NCBI RefSeq assembly: GCF_019104725.1
Contig: NZ_JAHRXF010000006.1
Span: 1 to 64,000, forward strand
Direction of reading: 5' to 3'
DNA from: Streptomyces corallincola
Lineage (GTDB): Bacteria; Actinomycetota; Actinomycetes; Streptomycetales; Streptomycetaceae
Length of the DNA stretch: 64,000 nucleotides
Shown: in pieces, positions 61,800 to 64,000 of the stretch
Numbering within the stretch: position 1 is the first letter of the stretch
How the letters are laid out: each line of letters opens with the position of its first letter
Program-made: the position numbers and the translations under genes
The notes under the pieces: model-generated
Seen by the model: only the letters and a program-made list of their open reading frames with translations
Databases searched by the model: none
Told to the model about the DNA's origin: nothing

Positions 61800-61842
61800 G
61801 CCCCGGCCCGCCGCACGACGGACGTCGCGGACGGGCCGGGGC
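61800..61842. terminator. Bidirectional terminator hairpin
   Basis: GCCCCGGCCCG and its exact complement CGGGCCGGGGC form an 11-bp outer stem; an inner CCGC/GCGG pairing extends it. It sits between the convergent SDR and P450 genes. Confidence 0.65.
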
Positions 61843-61894
61843 GCGCGGTGCGCCGGGTGCCGGTGTCACCGGGCGAGCGGGCCGGGTGCCGGTG

Positions 61895-63118
61895 TCACCA
61901 GAGGACGGGGAGGGTGCGCGGGCCTCTGATCAGGCCCTCGCGCTGGAATTCGACCTGGTCGGCGGGGACCGCGAGCCGCAGATCCGGGAAGCGTTCCAGC
62001 ACCGTTGAGATCATCACCTCGGCCTCCATACGGGCCAGCAGGGCGGCGAGGCAGAAGTGCGGGCCGTGACCGAAGGCGAGGTGCGCCGCCCCGGACCGCT
62101 CGAAGTCCAGGGCGTCCGGGTCCGGGAACACCGACGGGTCGCGGTTGGCGGCCACGTACGCGTTGTAGACGACATCGCCCTTGCGGATCAGCCGCCCGTC
62201 CAACTCCACGTCCTCCGTGGCGACGCGCGGGATTCCGACGCCGTTGCGGTGCGGAACGAAGCGATACAGCTCCTCGACCGCCTTCGGCAGCAGCGCGGGC
62301 TCCGCACGGAGCCGTGCCAGTTGCTCCGGATGGGTGAGCAGGGCGTACATCATCGAGCCGCTGTTGTTCCGGACCGCGTGGCCACCGCTGACGTAAATGG
62401 CCATCGCCAGTGAGATCGCCTCGTCGTCACTGATCTCCCCGGAGGCCGCCGCCGAGGCGAGCACGGTCGCCAGGTCCTCGCCCGGGTCCGCGCGGCGCCG
62501 CGCGAGCAGCTCGACCACCCGGCCACGGGTCGCCTTGCGGGCCGCGTCGAGCCGGTCGGTGTCGGCGGACTGGGAGAGCAGCGCCTCGGAGTTGGCCGCC
62601 CACTCGTGCCAGTCGTCCTCGTCCGCGCCCAGGAAGCAGCAGACCACGGCGATCGGGAACGGGGTGTACAGGTGCTCCATCAGGTCGCCGGGCCGCCCGG
62701 CACGCTCCATGCCGTCGAGCATCGCGTGCGCGGTCCGCTCGGCCATCGGGCGCAGCCGCTCCATGCCCTTGCCGGTGAACGCCCTGGACACCACCCGGCG
62801 CAGCCGCGTGTGCCGGGGCGGGTCGATGTACTGCAACCCCGCCGTCTGCGAGGCCACCGCCTCCGGCGCCATGCTCGTCACCTCCCGGCCCACGACCTCC
62901 TCACGGGAGAAGCGCGGGTCGGAGACGACGAAACGGACGTCGTCGTACCGCGTGACCAGCCACGCCTCACCGCTGCCGTACGGCAGCGTGATCCGGGTGA
63001 TCGGCTCGTCGCGCAGCACCTCGTCCAGGAACGGATCGGGGTCCAGCGCGGGCAGATCGTCCACGGCCCACGGCCGCACGCGCGGCTCGGACGAGGGGGC
63101 GACGGGGTCGAGCGTCAT
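61895..63118 (-). CDS. Cytochrome P450 with atypical I-helix
   Basis: A 407-residue bacterial P450. The heme loop FGHGPHFCLAALLARME (Cys356) and the K-helix motif in EELYRFV are normal. The I-helix reads SGGHAVRNN (His247-Ala248-Val249) where most P450s have an acid and Thr (AGxET), so the usual proton-delivery pair is missing. That may mean unusual chemistry, a substrate that supplies the hydroxyl group, or low activity. Next to receptor homologues it could make or modify a hormone-like signal. AGGAG lies about ten bases before the ATG at 63118. Confidence 0.9.
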   Translation of the reverse strand: MTLDPVAPSSEPRVRPWAVDDLPALDPDPFLDEVLRDEPITRITLPYGSGEAWLVTRYDDVRFVVSDPRFSREEVVGREVTSMAPEAVASQTAGLQYIDPPRHTRLRRVVSRAFTGKGMERLRPMAERTAHAMLDGMERAGRPGDLMEHLYTPFPIAVVCCFLGADEDDWHEWAANSEALLSQSADTDRLDAARKATRGRVVELLARRRADPGEDLATVLASAAASGEISDDEAISLAMAIYVSGGHAVRNNSGSMMYALLTHPEQLARLRAEPALLPKAVEELYRFVPHRNGVGIPRVATEDVELDGRLIRKGDVVYNAYVAANRDPSVFPDPDALDFERSGAAHLAFGHGPHFCLAALLARMEAEVMISTVLERFPDLRLAVPADQVEFQREGLIRGPRTLPVLW

Positions 63119-63689
63119 GGCGCATCACTCCTGACGTGCGGTGGTACGGGTCGGCGGGGTGAGAGTGGGAGCGGGGTGGACGTGGACGTGGATGTGGGGG
63201 CGGGGTGGCTCGCACTGCCGGGGCCCGCTACCGCGTGGCCGGGTGCGGGTGGCAGGTGGGGGCCGCTGGTCAGCAGGTGCCGTGTTCCTCGCCGGTGAGG
63301 CCGCCGGGCGGTCCGCCTCCGCCGTCGAGGCCGGGGGGCCGCCGGACGACGATCCGTCCCGGCCCGGCGGCGGTACGCGGGCGGTGGGCGCGGTTGGGGG
63401 AGCGGGCATCGGGCGGGTCCGGGGTACGGCGGTCCCCGTGGGCGGCCTCTCTCGCGCGCCGATGGGACCGGTCTCCCGGAGCCGTGTCGTCCCGTCCGGG
63501 GTGACACGGGTTCCCGGACCGCCGCGACCCGTCCGGCGGCCCGGATGACCCGGAGCGCTCGGACGACCAGGACCGTCCGTCACCGTCGGTCACACCCTGT
63601 CCCTTCGCCGTTCCTCCCCGTAGCGTGCCGCAGGCGGCCACGGGCCGCACGCCGGGAGGAAACCGTCTCGGGGGGCCGGTTCGCGCATC
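63119..63689. other. Upstream region of the P450 gene, no supported gene
   Basis: About 570 bases of GC-rich sequence with G-rich words (GGACGTGGACGTGGATGTGG near 63175) and several overlapping low-complexity frames on both strands. None has a convincing ribosome site or domain. The right part could hold the P450 promoter. Confidence 0.4.
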
Positions 63690-63895
63690 GCGGCAGCACA
63701 CATGGCGTCAGCACATACAGCTCCGGAGCACATGGAGCCGGAGCACATGGCGCCGGGGCACATGGCGCCAGCACACACAGCTCCAGGCACATAGCGCTGG
63801 AGCACATGGGGTCAGCACACACAGCTCCCGAGCACACAGCGCCGGGGCACACAGCTCCCGAGCACACAGCTCCAGGCCCCACGGAGCCAGACCCC
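63690..63895. repeat. Short imperfect tandem repeats, about 15 bp period
   Basis: AGCACACAGCTCC, AGCACATGGCGCC and related words recur roughly every 15 bases. Because the period is a multiple of three, several frames stay open; read leftward they give pentapeptides of the CxGAM/CAPAP type with a Cys every five residues. The composition looks like a DNA repeat rather than a selected protein. Confidence 0.6.
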
Positions 63896-64000
63896 ACAGG
63901 AACAGTGCGCCCCCCACATAGCTGCCCCGCACATGTGCGCCCCCGCCACCCCAAGCCGCACAGGAGTGTGCGGCCCCCCTATGGCCGCGTCCCACACCCC

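Noticed and set aside
63580..63997. Leftward Cys-rich pentapeptide frames
   Set aside because: All frames stay open because the DNA repeat period is a multiple of three; there is no ribosome site or family match. Kept only as a low-interest observation.

Overview
The window is actinobacterial chromosome, almost certainly Streptomyces. It has very high GC, GTG starts and GGAGG ribosome sites. It also carries a snapalysin gene with a divergent LysR gene, a LAL-type LuxR regulator, two butyrolactone-receptor-type TetR genes with ARE-like operators, and SpoIIE-type phosphatases. No rRNA, CRISPR array, integrase or insertion sequence was seen. One tRNA-like gene is present.

Layout. 1-1585: poly-C-rich edge, a secreted GH25 muramidase and a small membrane protein. 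1830-18296: a four-module NRPS on two proteins (C-A-T-C-A-T and C-A-T-C-A-T-TE), then a P450 and an MFS exporter. 18436-21088: a ring-cleavage module (VOC dioxygenase, FAH-family hydrolase, divergent GntR regulator). 21208-29990: a LAL regulator and a class II lanthipeptide-like locus, with a short Ser/Thr-rich peptide, a LanM whose cyclase zinc ligands are all replaced, and two coupled LuxR-type regulators. 30163-31788: an APH-fold kinase and an S51 peptidase. 31925-32948: Sfp-type PPTase and MbtH, transcribed leftward. 33315-40968: a rightward run of LanB-like protein, stand-alone adenylation protein, PLP fold-II enzyme, stand-alone carrier protein and a second LanB-like protein; the first four genes overlap.

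41018-58784 looks like ordinary chromosome: AI-2E-type permease, tRNA-Ser-like gene with an odd anticodon arm, DedA protein, secreted and membrane proteins, alpha/beta hydrolase, LysR/snapalysin pair, DMT permease, GH16-like protein, flavin reductase, GCS2 ligase and two divergent PAS-GAF-PP2C phosphatases. 59102-63118 is a signalling locus: two butyrolactone-receptor homologues with three ARE-like sites, an SDR and an atypical P450.

How the parts may work together (inference). PPTase and MbtH would serve the NRPS and the free carrier protein. The free A and T proteins could load a residue, the LanB-like proteins could act on it with aminoacyl-tRNA, and the first NRPS condensation domain could accept the product. 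A hand-read code gives threonine for NRPS module 3; modules 1 and 2 carry an acidic pocket residue that hints at basic substrates. The most unusual signals are the LanB/A/PLP/T/LanB operon with no precursor peptide and the zinc-site-less LanM with its candidate substrate.
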